A stretch of DNA of 17,298 bases from HRBIN23 sp046294495. GTDB taxonomy: Bacteria > Chloroflexota > Dehalococcoidia > Lucifugimonadales > HRBIN23. The DNA lies in contig JBKBKV010000040.1 of assembly GCA_046294495.1 (NCBI GenBank), positions 1-17,298 on the forward strand. Direction: 5' to 3'. Positions 7,688 through 15,607 of this stretch are shown piece by piece (the first letter of the stretch is position 1; every line of letters starts with the position of its first letter). The position numbers and the translations under genes were made by a program. Below the pieces are notes generated by a model. It did no database searches. It was not told the origin of the DNA and worked only from the letters and a program-made list of their open reading frames with translations.

Positions 7688-7709
7688 CCTTATTGTAGAG
7701 GAAGAGGCG

Positions 7710-8036
7710 TCAGTGGGATAGGAGGGCGTAGATAAGCGCGCCCACCACCAGCAGGGCTGGGATTCCTGCCAGGAGCCCTTCCACCAGTGGGCGTGGGGGG
7801 TGGGTGGATTGGGTAGGAGTGTGGGCTACGCGCACCGTGTGGGTGATGAGTGCGCCATAGCCCCCCAGCAGCAGCGCCACTCCTACCCCCAGCACCACCA
7901 TAAGGGAGGTGTTGGGGAGGGAGGTGGTGCTGGTGGCCCAGTGAGGGCGTTGGGTGGTCAGTAATCCCGCCAGCACCCCCACCAGAGCGGTAAGCAGGCC
8001 AATTACCCCCAGGAGAAGGGGAGAGCGGTAGCGCAT
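7710..8036 (-). CDS. 108-aa membrane protein with three predicted helices
   Basis: I do not recognise the family. Hydrophobic segments lie at about residues 6-24, 44-64 and 84-106, with a Thr/Pro-rich polar loop (HTPTQSTHPPRP) before the last helix. It is the first gene of the minus-strand run and sits 22 bp upstream of ctaA-ctaB, so a link to cytochrome oxidase assembly or to the oxidase itself is plausible but unproven. ATG 8036 is chosen because AGGGG lies 7 nt upstream. A GTG at 8054 would add six residues (MDRGLN) that do not look like part of the first helix region. It is divergent from the lipoprotein protease gene; the shared 69-bp gap must hold both promoters. Confidence 0.7.
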   Translation of the reverse strand: MRYRSPLLLGVIGLLTALVGVLAGLLTTQRPHWATSTTSLPNTSLMVVLGVGVALLLGGYGALITHTVRVAHTPTQSTHPPRPLVEGLLAGIPALLVVGALIYALLSH

Positions 8037-8105
8037 ATTGAGGCCCCTATCCACACCCTGGGCATAGCCCCCTCTTTTACTCTACCATAAGTAGCAGGAG
8101 GGCGC
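8037..8105. promoter_or_regulatory. Divergent intergenic region between oxidase-assembly run and lipoprotein gene
   Basis: This 69-bp gap separates two outward-facing genes and should hold a promoter for each. On the plus strand TACCAT (8083-8088), in the context CTCTACCATAA, is a possible -10 box; no good -35 is seen at the right distance. No convincing box was found for the minus strand. The plus-strand ribosome site AGGAGG lies at the right edge. Confidence 0.3.
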
Positions 8106-10025
8106 ATGGTATGCTTGGATTGGGGGCGTATGCGTAAGGTTTTACCTTGGCTTCTGGGCGTTTTGGTGTGGGTCGTTTCTGGGTGCGTTACTCCATCCCC
8201 TACGCCTATGGTGCTCCCCTCTCCCACTTATACCCCTACCCCTACGGTCATTCCCACCCCCACCCCAGCCCCCTTTGCCCTCTCTGTTCCTACCCCTCCA
8301 GGCCTAGACCTGTATGACTTGACCCAGCGCTACCGCACCAAGGGTGTCGGCGTGCCCCGCACCGTTGCTCCTCCCTCTCAACCCCCCGCCATAGGTGCCC
8401 AGGAGACTTTCTGGGCGGTAGACCTGGAGGTGCGGGAGCCTTATCGCATCAGTGCTACCCTGAAGGCCATTAGCCCACACGCCTACTGGTATATCGGGGA
8501 GGGGGTTACTGTGGGCGACGAGGCCCTTCAGCAGGCCGTAGCCACCTTTGAGGAACGCATCGTTCCCCAGGTGCAGTCGGCGGTAGGCGGCAGCTGGCCC
8601 CCGGGCATCAATGGCGATGCGCGCCTCACCATTCTGTATGGCCCATTGCGTGGGGCAGCCGGCTACTACAGCGGGGCCGACGAGTATCCCCAGGTGGTGC
8701 ACCCCTACTCCAACCAACGGCGCATGCTTTATATCAACAGCCAGTTCTTGCGCATGGGGACTTGGGTGTTTGCCCAGGTATTGGCCCACGAACTACAACA
8801 CGCCTTCCATCAGAGTGCCGACCCCGATGAAGAGACCTGGGTCAATGAGGGGCTTTCGGAACTGGCTGCTGAACTGGCTGGCTACCGCTCTTCCTTGGTG
8901 CAGGAGTTTGCGCGCCGTCCTTCCACATCTCTCACCGAGTGGGCTGACGAGCCTTCCGCCTCCATTCCCAACTACGGCGCAGCCCACCTCTTCTTCCGCT
9001 ATCTGCTACAGCACTATGGGGGGAAAGAGGCGCTCCCCCTTCTGGTGCACGAGCCGGCCGATGGCATTGGGGGGGTGGAGGCGTTCCTGTTGCGCGTGGG
9101 TGCAGGGAAGACCTTTACCCAGGTCTTTCAGGACTGGGCTGTGGCCAACCTGTTGGGGAATGGCGAGGGAGGCCCCCTGTTCTATAAAGAGGGGGGGCCG
9201 CGCCTGTCCCTTTCACAGGGCATAGTTCCGGGGCAGGCGCATCAGGGCACCGTTCCCCCCTTTGGGGCGGCCTATATAGAGGTGTTGGCCGCGGCAGGGG
9301 CCGCCATCTCCTTTAGGGGGGATGCCTTTACCCCTTTGGTGGCTCTCCCTGTGCCCAGCGGGGAGGCGTGCTGGTTCAGCAATCGGGGCGATGCTGTAGA
9401 CACCCGTCTTACCCGTGCCGTTGACCTAACAGGGGTGGAGCGGGCTACTCTGCGCTTCCGCATCTGGTATGACATTGAGGAGTGGTGGGACTATGCCTAT
9501 GTGGCCGTCTCCACCGATGGAGGGGGTTCCTGGGAGGCGCTGAAGGGGAAAGGGACTACAGGCCGAGACCCTCTGGGCAACGCCTTGGGTGATGGGTGGA
9601 CGGGCACTAGTGGGGGGTGGATGGAGGAGGAGGTGGACCTTTCCCCTTATATTGGGCGAAGGGTGCTCTTGCGCTTTGAATATGTTACCGATGAGGCGGT
9701 CAACCTGGGAGGCGTCTGCTTGGACGATTTTGCAATCCCTGAAATTGGCTGGAGCGACGACGCCGAACAGGATAGGGACTGGCAGGCGGAGGGGTGGGTG
9801 CGCCTAAGCCCTAGGGTGTCTACGGTGTGGAAGGTGCGTCTGGTGCTGGAGCGCCTGGAGGGTGCCCCGTGGGTGGAGGATCTGTTGGTAGACCAGAAGG
9901 GGCAGGGGGAGTGGGCCTTCCAGCCCCCACCTGACCTTAAGCGAGCGGTGCTGGTGGTAATGAACCTTACGCCCCTTGCCCGCACACCTGCAGGTTACCA
10001 GGTGGCTGTAAAGGGACCGTCGTAG
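8106..10025 (+). CDS. Lipoprotein metalloprotease, gluzincin HExxH with immune-inhibitor-A-like C-terminal domain
   Basis: A secreted, lipid-anchored protein of 639 residues. A hydrophobic signal ends in the lipobox VSGC (Cys27), then a Pro/Thr-rich spacer runs to about residue 65. The catalytic domain carries HELQH (228-232) and a downstream WVNEGLSE with Glu248, the gluzincin zinc-ligand arrangement. Residues about 418-545 match the C-terminal sandwich domain of M6 immune inhibitor A proteases: WFSNRGDAVDTRLTRAVDL, IWYDIEEWWDY, VSTDGGGSW, GGWMEEEVDLSPYIG and a closing GGVCLDDFAI. The pairing of a non-M6 zinc site with this domain is notable. ATG 8106 has AGGAGG 4 nt upstream; ATG 8130, eight codons later, gives a cleaner signal (MRKVLPWLLG) with a weaker site and is a real alternative. 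It probably acts outside the membrane on proteins or peptides; the substrate is unknown. Confidence 0.85.
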   Translation: MVCLDWGRMRKVLPWLLGVLVWVVSGCVTPSPTPMVLPSPTYTPTPTVIPTPTPAPFALSVPTPPGLDLYDLTQRYRTKGVGVPRTVAPPSQPPAIGAQETFWAVDLEVREPYRISATLKAISPHAYWYIGEGVTVGDEALQQAVATFEERIVPQVQSAVGGSWPPGINGDARLTILYGPLRGAAGYYSGADEYPQVVHPYSNQRRMLYINSQFLRMGTWVFAQVLAHELQHAFHQSADPDEETWVNEGLSELAAELAGYRSSLVQEFARRPSTSLTEWADEPSASIPNYGAAHLFFRYLLQHYGGKEALPLLVHEPADGIGGVEAFLLRVGAGKTFTQVFQDWAVANLLGNGEGGPLFYKEGGPRLSLSQGIVPGQAHQGTVPPFGAAYIEVLAAAGAAISFRGDAFTPLVALPVPSGEACWFSNRGDAVDTRLTRAVDLTGVERATLRFRIWYDIEEWWDYAYVAVSTDGGGSWEALKGKGTTGRDPLGNALGDGWTGTSGGWMEEEVDLSPYIGRRVLLRFEYVTDEAVNLGGVCLDDFAIPEIGWSDDAEQDRDWQAEGWVRLSPRVSTVWKVRLVLERLEGAPWVEDLLVDQKGQGEWAFQPPPDLKRAVLVVMNLTPLARTPAGYQVAVKGPS

Positions 10026-10053
10026 GGCAAAGGACGGCGTTGGGCTTGGCCTC

Positions 10054-10082
10054 TTGACAGCCCCCGTGGGCGTCGGTAATAT
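10054..10082 (+). promoter_or_regulatory. Sigma-70-type promoter of groESL
   Basis: A perfect -35 box TTGACA (10054-10059) is followed, after 17 bp, by TAATAT (10077-10082). A TATAAT (10080-10085) also fits but with 20-bp spacing. The boxes lie directly upstream of the CIRCE operator, the standard layout of a vegetative promoter repressed by HrcA. Confidence 0.88.
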
Positions 10083-10094
10083 AATGGCTAGAGT

Positions 10095-10121
10095 TTGGCA
10101 CTCGGAGCCGCCGAGTGCTAA
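10095..10121 (+). promoter_or_regulatory. CIRCE operator (HrcA binding site)
   Basis: The inverted repeat TTGGCACTC, nine bases, GAGTGCTAA differs from the CIRCE consensus (TTAGCACTC-N9-GAGTGCTAA) at one base in the left arm. It sits between the -10 box and the groES ribosome site. HrcA binding here would repress groESL until heat or unfolded protein sequesters the repressor. hrcA itself is not in the window. Confidence 0.95.
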
Positions 10122-10143
10122 ATCGGATAATAGGAGGGAGTGC

Positions 10144-10440
10144 ATGCCACGGCAGTTTCAACCCCTTGGCGACCGTGTGGTGGTGCGCCCTGTAGAGCGG
10201 GAAGAGGTAACCAAGAGTGGTATCGTGCTTCCCGAGACGGCGAAAGAGAAGCCTCAGGAGGGTGAGGTGATAGCCGTTGGTCCTGGGCGTATCACCGACG
10301 ACGGAAAGCGCATTCCTATGGAGCTTGCGGTAGGCGACCGGGTCCTTTTCGCCAAGTATGCGGGCACCGAGTTCAAGGAGGATGGGGTGGAATACCTCAT
10401 CATTCGGGAGTCTGACATCCTGGCCAAGATTAAGAAGTAA
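10144..10440 (+). CDS. groES: Co-chaperonin GroES
   Basis: GroES is the heptameric lid of the GroEL chamber in the cytoplasm. The 98-residue product is of normal size and shows the family landmarks: FQPLGDRVVVRPVEREEVTK at the start, the mobile loop KSGIVLPETAKEKPQEG that docks on GroEL, then GEVIAVGPG, VGDRVLFAKYAGTE, and the C-terminal YLIIRESDILAKI. ATG 10144 has AGGAGG 6 nt upstream and follows the CIRCE element. The upstream open frame from 10054 contains the promoter and operator and is not protein. It is 12 bp from groEL, in one operon. Confidence 0.98.
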   Translation: MPRQFQPLGDRVVVRPVEREEVTKSGIVLPETAKEKPQEGEVIAVGPGRITDDGKRIPMELAVGDRVLFAKYAGTEFKEDGVEYLIIRESDILAKIKK

Positions 10441-10452
10441 GGGAGGAGAGAG

Positions 10453-12072
10453 ATGCCCAAGCAGTTGGTGTTTGCCGAAGAGGCGCGCAAGCGTTTGAAA
10501 GTGGGGGCCGACACCCTGGCCGATGCGGTGCGGGTTACCCTGGGCCCTAAAGGGCGCAATGTGGTGCTGGACAAGAAGTTCGGCCCGCCCCAGGTGTGCT
10601 CCGACGGCGTAACCATCGCCAAGGAGATTGAACTGAAGGACCCCTTTGAGAACATGGGCGCCCAACTCATCAAAGAGGCGGCCAGCAAGACCAACGATGC
10701 GGCCGGAGACGGCACCACCACCTCTGTGGTGTTGGCCCAGGCCATAATGCACGAGGGCTTCAAGAACATCGCCGCTGGCGCCAACCCCATGGCCCTCAAG
10801 CGGGGCATTGAGCAGGCGGTGGATGCCCTCAAAGAGGAGATCAAGCGCATGGCCAAGCCTGTGGAGGGGAAGGAGCAGATCGCCCAGGTAGCCTCCCTGT
10901 CGGCCCATGAAGAGGAGATTGGCAAACTCATCGCCGAAGTGATGGAGAAGGTGGGCAAAGACGGGGTCATCACTGTGGAGGAGTCCAAGGGCATCAAGTA
11001 TGAGGTGGAGTATGTGGAGGGGATGCAGTTTGACCGTGGCTACATCTCCCCATACTTCATCACTAACCCCGAGCGCATGGAGGCGGTGGTAGAAGACCCC
11101 TACATCCTCATCACCGACAAGAAGATTTCCGCCATCAACGACATCCTGCCTGCCCTTGAGCGCATTCTGCAGGTAGGGAAGAATGTTGTGGTTATCGCCG
11201 AGGATGTGGAGGGCGAAGCCCTGGCCACCCTGGTGGTCAACAAACTGCGGGGCACCATCAACGCCCTGGCTGTGAAGGCCCCGGGCTTCGGCGACCGCCG
11301 CAAGGCCATGCTGGAGGATATCGCTATCCTTACCGGCGGGCGGGTAATCTCTGAAGAGGCGGGGCGCAAACTGGACTCGGTAACGGTGCAGGACCTGGGG
11401 CGTGCCCGCCGCGTGGTGGCCAACAAGGACGAAACCACCATTGTGGAGGGTCGTGGCAAAGAGGCCGATATTCAGGCCCGCATCAAGCAGATCAAGAAGC
11501 AGATTGAGGAGACTACCTCGGATTTTGACAGGGAGAAACTGCAGGAGCGCCTGGCCAAACTGGCCGGTGGAGTGGCCATCATCAAGGTGGGCGCCGCCAC
11601 CGAGGTGGAACTGAAGGAGAAGAAGAACCGGGTGGAGGACGCCCTCTCCGCTACCCGCGCTGCCGTGGAGGAGGGGATCGTCCCAGGTGGGGGTGTGGCC
11701 CTGGTGCGGGCCAGCAAGGCCCTGGAACCCCTCCTGAAGAAACTGGAGGGCGACGAGCGCACTGGCGTCCAGATCGTGGCCAAGGCCGTTGAGGAGCCTC
11801 TGAAGATTATCGTGGAAAACAGCGGGGCCGAAGGGCCGGTCGTCCTGGAGGCGGTGCGTAAGGCTACCGAGTGGGACTGGGGCTACGACGCCGAGAGGGG
11901 GGAGTTCTGCCACCTGTTTGAGCGGGGCATTATTGACCCGGCCAAGGTTACCCGCTCGGCCCTGGAAAACGCTGCCAGCGTGGCTTCCATGATCCTGACC
12001 ACCGAGTCCCTGGTAACCGACATCCCCGAGAAGAAGGAGACGACGCCCACCCCACCACCAATGGAATACTAG
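10453..12072 (+). CDS. groEL: Chaperonin GroEL
   Basis: GroEL is the ATP-driven, double-ring protein-folding chamber. The 539-residue sequence is complete and collinear with the family: the N-terminal VTLGPKGRNVVLDK, the ATP-site DGVTIAKEIEL and AGDGTTTSVVLAQ (catalytic Asp), the apical domain with MQFDRGYISPYFITN, KAPGFGDRRKAMLEDIAIL, and the equatorial EEGIVPGGGVAL. The ribosome site GGGAGGAG precedes ATG 10453. The C-terminus reads EKKETTPTPPPMEY, a charged and Pro-rich end, in place of the flexible Gly-Gly-Met repeat of most GroELs. Codon choice (AAG, ATC, GAG) is that of a highly expressed gene. A strong terminator follows 21 bp after the stop. Confidence 0.98.
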   Translation: MPKQLVFAEEARKRLKVGADTLADAVRVTLGPKGRNVVLDKKFGPPQVCSDGVTIAKEIELKDPFENMGAQLIKEAASKTNDAAGDGTTTSVVLAQAIMHEGFKNIAAGANPMALKRGIEQAVDALKEEIKRMAKPVEGKEQIAQVASLSAHEEEIGKLIAEVMEKVGKDGVITVEESKGIKYEVEYVEGMQFDRGYISPYFITNPERMEAVVEDPYILITDKKISAINDILPALERILQVGKNVVVIAEDVEGEALATLVVNKLRGTINALAVKAPGFGDRRKAMLEDIAILTGGRVISEEAGRKLDSVTVQDLGRARRVVANKDETTIVEGRGKEADIQARIKQIKKQIEETTSDFDREKLQERLAKLAGGVAIIKVGAATEVELKEKKNRVEDALSATRAAVEEGIVPGGGVALVRASKALEPLLKKLEGDERTGVQIVAKAVEEPLKIIVENSGAEGPVVLEAVRKATEWDWGYDAERGEFCHLFERGIIDPAKVTRSALENAASVASMILTTESLVTDIPEKKETTPTPPPMEY

Positions 12073-12093
12073 GCGCTCCCGTAGATAGCGCAT

Positions 12094-12127
12094 CAGGGTG
12101 GGGCGGCCCTTGGGCTGCCCCACCCTG
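12094..12127. terminator. Hairpin terminator between convergent groEL and nth
   Basis: The repeat CAGGGTGGGGC ... GCCCCACCCTG forms an 11-bp GC-rich stem. Inside it GCCC/GGGC can extend the pairing around a short loop. On the plus strand it is followed by TTATT. It fills the gap between the stop codons of groEL (12072) and nth (12128), so it can end transcripts from both sides. A smaller hairpin GCGCT/AGCGC lies at 12073-12091. Confidence 0.78.
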
Positions 12128-12814
12128 TTATTCCTGGCGGGAGGGGCAGATGTCCCGCAGGATGCACTCCCCACACCTGGGGCGCTGGGCCTTGCACACT
12201 CGTCTGCCGTGGGTGATCAGGTAGATGTGGAAGGGATAGACCTCTTCCGGGGGAACGGCTTGTTCCAGAAGGTCGTGGGCCTTCTCGGCGTTGTCTCGTG
12301 GGGACAGGATTCCCAAACGGCGTGCCACACGGTAAACATGGGTATCTACGGGCATGGCTGGTCTTCCCAGGGCGAAGCACAGCACAATGGCCGCCGTCTT
12401 CGGCCCCACCCCCGGCAGGGAGCGTAGCCACGCTTTGGCATCCTTTAGGGGAACATCTTTCAGGAAATCTAGCCCCAGGTCGCCGCGGCGCTCCAGAATG
12501 GTGTGCAAGGCCTGCTGAATGCGAGGGGCCTTCTGCCTGGACAACCCTGCTGGGCGGATGGCCTCCTCAATCTCCTCCAGGGGGGCGTATAGCAGGGCCT
12601 CCCAGCGGGGGAAGCGGGACTTCAGGCGTTGGAAGGCCTTGCTGGCATTGACATCGGAGGTGTGCTGGGTCAGGATGGTAAACACCAGTTCCTCCAGCGC
12701 CTCCATACGGGGCCTCCAGGTGATAGGGCCGTAGAAGGCTCGCAGGCGCTGGAGCACCTCCACCGCGGTGGGGGAGTTTGGGTAATGGGGCAGAGCGGCC
12801 TTGCGTTGTGCCAT
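12128..12814 (-). CDS. nth: Endonuclease III, DNA glycosylase/AP lyase
   Basis: Nth removes oxidised pyrimidines and nicks at abasic sites in base excision repair. The 228-residue product has the helix-hairpin-helix LPGVGPKTAAIVL with the catalytic Lys, the catalytic Asp in PVDTHVYRVARRLG, and a C-terminal [4Fe-4S] loop, CKAQRPRCGECILRDIC, with the canonical C-x6-C-x2-C-x5-C spacing. The N-terminal part has VFTILTQHTSDVNASKAF, where many Nth proteins have LLSAQTTD; this QHTSD variant may shift substrate preference. The start at ATG 12814 is chosen because homology begins soon after and the upstream open frame (to 13012) overlaps tldD. The ribosome site is poor (GGAAGG about 11 nt upstream). 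Convergent with groEL and divergent from tldD. Confidence 0.94.
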   Translation of the reverse strand: MAQRKAALPHYPNSPTAVEVLQRLRAFYGPITWRPRMEALEELVFTILTQHTSDVNASKAFQRLKSRFPRWEALLYAPLEEIEEAIRPAGLSRQKAPRIQQALHTILERRGDLGLDFLKDVPLKDAKAWLRSLPGVGPKTAAIVLCFALGRPAMPVDTHVYRVARRLGILSPRDNAEKAHDLLEQAVPPEEVYPFHIYLITHGRRVCKAQRPRCGECILRDICPSRQE

Positions 12815-12910
12815 AGAGGGGGTTGCCTTCCCCGCGTCCTTTCCTTTAGGGTATAGTATCAGAAGGGGCAGTGTCTCTCCTCCCTTCTCTTTGGAAAGCC
12901 AGGTGAAGCC
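12815..12910. promoter_or_regulatory. Divergent promoter region of nth and tldD-tldE
   Basis: This 96-bp gap lies between outward-facing nth and tldD. GGGTATAGTATC (12849-12860) contains a plus-strand -10-like TATAGT (12852-12857), and its complement offers TACTAT or TATACC to the minus strand. No good -35 box is seen at 16-18 bp on either side, so the site is a guess by composition. The tldD ribosome site AGGTG lies at 12901-12905. Confidence 0.35.
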
Positions 12911-14287
12911 ATGGCAACGGACGGCGCGATACGGGATACGGTGAGTTTGGCCCTGCGCCACCACGGGGCCGATTATGTGGAGATCCGCATAGAGGAGACC
13001 GATTCCACACACCTACTCTTCCGGGGTCGGGAACTGGAGGAGGTAGGGCGTAGCCAGGGGATAGCAGGGTGTGTGCGGGCGGCTGTGGCCGGGGGCTGGG
13101 GCTTTGTGTCATTTCAGGACCTTTCTAATCTGCGGGAGAAGGTGGCTACCGCTGTGAGTCATGCCCGTATGGTGGGGAGGGAGCGCACCGCCCTAGCGGA
13201 GGTGCCCCCGGTGGAGGCGGTGGTGCCCCCGCGGCTGGGGAAAGACCCTCGCCTCATCCCCCTTCTGGAGAAGAAGCGCCTGCTGGACGGCTATAACGAG
13301 GTGTTGTGGAGTGTGCCGGGGGTGCAGAGTTCCACCATCGCCTATGTGGATACCTGGCGCAAGGTGGTCTTCTGTAACAGCGTGGGTTCCTATATTCAGC
13401 AGGAACGCATAGATGTTACTATGCGCCTAACGGCGGTGGCACGGAACGGGGGTGATGTGCAACAGGTGGGCATCAGCGTTGGCTCCCTGGGGGATTTTGC
13501 GGTAGTGGAAAGGCTGGATGGGCAGGTGCGGGAGATCGCCCAGAAGGCTGTGGGTATGCTAACGGCGCCATCGGTAAAGCCCGGGCGCTACACTGTGCTC
13601 CTGGACCCTGTCCTGGCCGGGGTTTTCATCCATGAGGCCTTTGGACACCTGTCGGAGGCCGACCATGTGTATGAAGACCCCCGCCTCCAGCAAATCATGG
13701 TGCTGGGGAGGCGGTTCGGCTCCCCTCTCCTGAATGTGGTGGATGGTGCGGCTGTCCCTGGCCTGCGGGGCAGTTACGCTTACGACGATGAAGGTGTCCC
13801 CGCCCACAAGACCTACCTCATTAGGGAAGGGGTGCTGGTGGGGCGCCTTCACTCCCGGGAGACGGCGGCGCGTATGGGGGAACAGCCTACCGGCAACGCC
13901 AGGGCGGTCAGCGCCTCCTTCCCACCCATTGTGCGTATGACCAATACCTATATTGAAGCCGGCCCCCACCGCTTGCAGGACCTGCTGGCCGATATTCAAG
14001 ATGGCATCTACTGCAAGAACTGGTATGGCGGCATGACCAGCATGGAGCAGTTCACCTTCTCGGCGGGGGAGGCGTATCGCATTCGGAATGGGCGCATAGA
14101 GGGGCTCCTGCGCCCTGTTATGCTTACGGGCAACCTGTTCAGCACCCTACAAAATATAGACGGCATCGCCGACGACCTGGAGATGAACGAAGGGGGAGGG
14201 TGTGGGAAGGGGGGGCAGTTCCCCCTCCCTGTCTCCAACGGAAGCCCCCACATCCGTATCCGCGATGTGCTGGTGGTGGGGCGATGA
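12911..14287 (+). CDS. tldD: Metalloprotease TldD
   Basis: TldD is the zinc-bearing subunit of the TldD/TldE heterodimeric protease, which degrades or trims unfolded peptides and in some bacteria matures ribosomal peptides such as microcin B17. The 458-residue protein carries HEAFGH (His241, Glu242, His246), the HExxxH site, and a late Cys431 in EGGGCGKGGQ that fits the third zinc ligand. Other family marks are YAYDDEGVPAHKTYLI, MTNTYIEAG and RPVMLTGNLFSTLQNID. The start ATG 12911 has AGGTG 5 nt upstream. Its TGA overlaps the ATG of tldE in ATGA, so the two are translated in coupling, as expected for obligate partners. No candidate precursor peptide gene is visible nearby, so a housekeeping role is more likely. 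Confidence 0.95.
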   Translation: MATDGAIRDTVSLALRHHGADYVEIRIEETDSTHLLFRGRELEEVGRSQGIAGCVRAAVAGGWGFVSFQDLSNLREKVATAVSHARMVGRERTALAEVPPVEAVVPPRLGKDPRLIPLLEKKRLLDGYNEVLWSVPGVQSSTIAYVDTWRKVVFCNSVGSYIQQERIDVTMRLTAVARNGGDVQQVGISVGSLGDFAVVERLDGQVREIAQKAVGMLTAPSVKPGRYTVLLDPVLAGVFIHEAFGHLSEADHVYEDPRLQQIMVLGRRFGSPLLNVVDGAAVPGLRGSYAYDDEGVPAHKTYLIREGVLVGRLHSRETAARMGEQPTGNARAVSASFPPIVRMTNTYIEAGPHRLQDLLADIQDGIYCKNWYGGMTSMEQFTFSAGEAYRIRNGRIEGLLRPVMLTGNLFSTLQNIDGIADDLEMNEGGGCGKGGQFPLPVSNGSPHIRIRDVLVVGR

Positions 14288-15597
14288 GCGTTCTTGAAGA
14301 TATCCTGGAGCGGGCACAGCGGATCGCCGACGAAGCCGAGGTGTTTGCAGTTACCAGCACCGACACCCCGGTGCACTTTGAGGCCAACCGTCTGAAAGGG
14401 GTGCAGGAGCGCCACACCTGGGCGGTGGGGCTACGCATCATCAAGGGTGGGAAGATAGGGCTTGCCTCCACCAACCGCCAGGATGACCCCCAAGGGCTGG
14501 TGGAGCGCGCCCTGGAGACCCTGGCCCTGGGGCCGGAGGCGTCTTTTACGCTTCCAGGGCCCCAGCCCTATCCCGATGTGCCCCTCTACGACCCGGCTGT
14601 AGAGGCCCTTTCGGCCCAGGCCCTTGTGGACCTGGGGCAGGAGGCCATTGACCACCTGAGGGGGCGGTGGCCCCAGGTGCTATGGGAATGCCGAGTGGGT
14701 AAGGCTATATCTACGGTTACCATCCTGAATAGCAAAGGCCTGCACGCCACCTGCACCCGCTCTACTATGAACCTGACTCTGGAAGGCTCCTGGATTCAGG
14801 ATGGGGATATGGTGTTCGTGTGGGAGCATCAGGCCTCCTGCCGCCCTATACGGGATAGCCGTGAGGTGGTGGGGTCTCTGGATACCCAGTTGCGGGGTGC
14901 CCAGCGCCTGGTGCCCGCTCCCCAGGGGGAGGTGCCTGTTATCTTCACGCCCAAGGGGGTAGCCGGTCTGCTAATGATGCCACTGCTGACGGGCCTCAAC
15001 GGGCGCACCCTGGTGCGCAAGGCATCGCCCCTGGAGGGGAAGGTGGGGGAGCGTATCGTGGACAGCCGCTTCACCCTGGTGGACGACCCCACCATCCCCT
15101 ATGCTCCGGGGAGCCGGGGTTTTGACGATGAGGGGGTGCCCAGCCAGCGCACACCCCTGATAGATGGGGGCATTTTGCGGGGCTTCCTGTTTGACCTGCA
15201 GACAGCCAGCCTGGCCAAAGCCAAGAGTAGCGGAAGCGCCTCCCGCTCTGTGGGCACCTTGCCATCGCCGGGCTCCAGCGTGGTGGTCATTGAGGAAGGC
15301 CACACACCTGTTGGGGAGGTGTTGAGAGGCGTTCCCGATGGCCTTATGGTGGAGGCGGTGCTGGGGGCTGGGCAAGGCAATGTGCTGGCGGGGGATTTCC
15401 TTGGCAATGTGCTCCTTGGGTTCAGGGTAGAGGGGGGAGAAGTGGTGGGGCGTGTTAAGGATACGATGGTCTCGGGGAATGTGTATCATGCATTGACGCG
15501 GCTAATCGCCATTAGCCGTGAACGACGCTGGGTAGGCGGGGGGATCCTTACCCCTACCCTCTTATGTGCCGGCGTCACTGTGGTGGCGAAGCGCTAG
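14284..15597 (+). CDS. tldE: TldE (PmbA), non-catalytic partner of TldD
   Basis: A 437-residue TldE/PmbA homologue. It shares the fold with TldD but lacks the HExxxH zinc site, which marks it as the partner subunit that shapes the substrate tunnel. Family marks include EVFAVTSTDTPVHFEANRLK near the start, VIFTPKGVAGLLMMPLL, SRFTLVDDPTIPYAPGSRGF, DDEGVPSQRTPLIDGG, the LFDLQTASLAKAKSSGSASR segment and GNVLLGFRVEGGEVVGRVKD. The start ATG 14284 overlaps the tldD stop; the open frame that extends back to 14200 lies inside tldD. The HEAT-repeat gene follows after 10 bp. The ORF is intact and of normal length. Confidence 0.95.
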   Translation: MSVLEDILERAQRIADEAEVFAVTSTDTPVHFEANRLKGVQERHTWAVGLRIIKGGKIGLASTNRQDDPQGLVERALETLALGPEASFTLPGPQPYPDVPLYDPAVEALSAQALVDLGQEAIDHLRGRWPQVLWECRVGKAISTVTILNSKGLHATCTRSTMNLTLEGSWIQDGDMVFVWEHQASCRPIRDSREVVGSLDTQLRGAQRLVPAPQGEVPVIFTPKGVAGLLMMPLLTGLNGRTLVRKASPLEGKVGERIVDSRFTLVDDPTIPYAPGSRGFDDEGVPSQRTPLIDGGILRGFLFDLQTASLAKAKSSGSASRSVGTLPSPGSSVVVIEEGHTPVGEVLRGVPDGLMVEAVLGAGQGNVLAGDFLGNVLLGFRVEGGEVVGRVKDTMVSGNVYHALTRLIAISRERRWVGGGILTPTLLCAGVTVVAKR

Positions 15598-15607
15598 GGA
15601 GGCAAAT

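Noticed and set aside
10054..10143. 30-residue N-terminal extension of GroES
   Set aside because: This stretch contains the promoter and the CIRCE operator; GroES homology and the AGGAGG site fix the start at 10144.
9967..12174. 735-residue open frame on the minus strand opposite groES-groEL
   Set aside because: It lies wholly antisense to two certain genes, has no recognisable domain, and is rich in His, Leu and Gly as expected from a mirrored GC-rich coding frame.
12815..13012. 66-residue N-terminal extension of Nth
   Set aside because: It runs into tldD on the other strand, and the family starts near ATG 12814.
12911..15597. TldD/TldE as part of a ribosomal peptide (microcin-like) cluster
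   Set aside because: No short precursor-like gene, cyclodehydratase, radical-SAM enzyme or export gene is visible in the flanks; the pair is common as a housekeeping protease.
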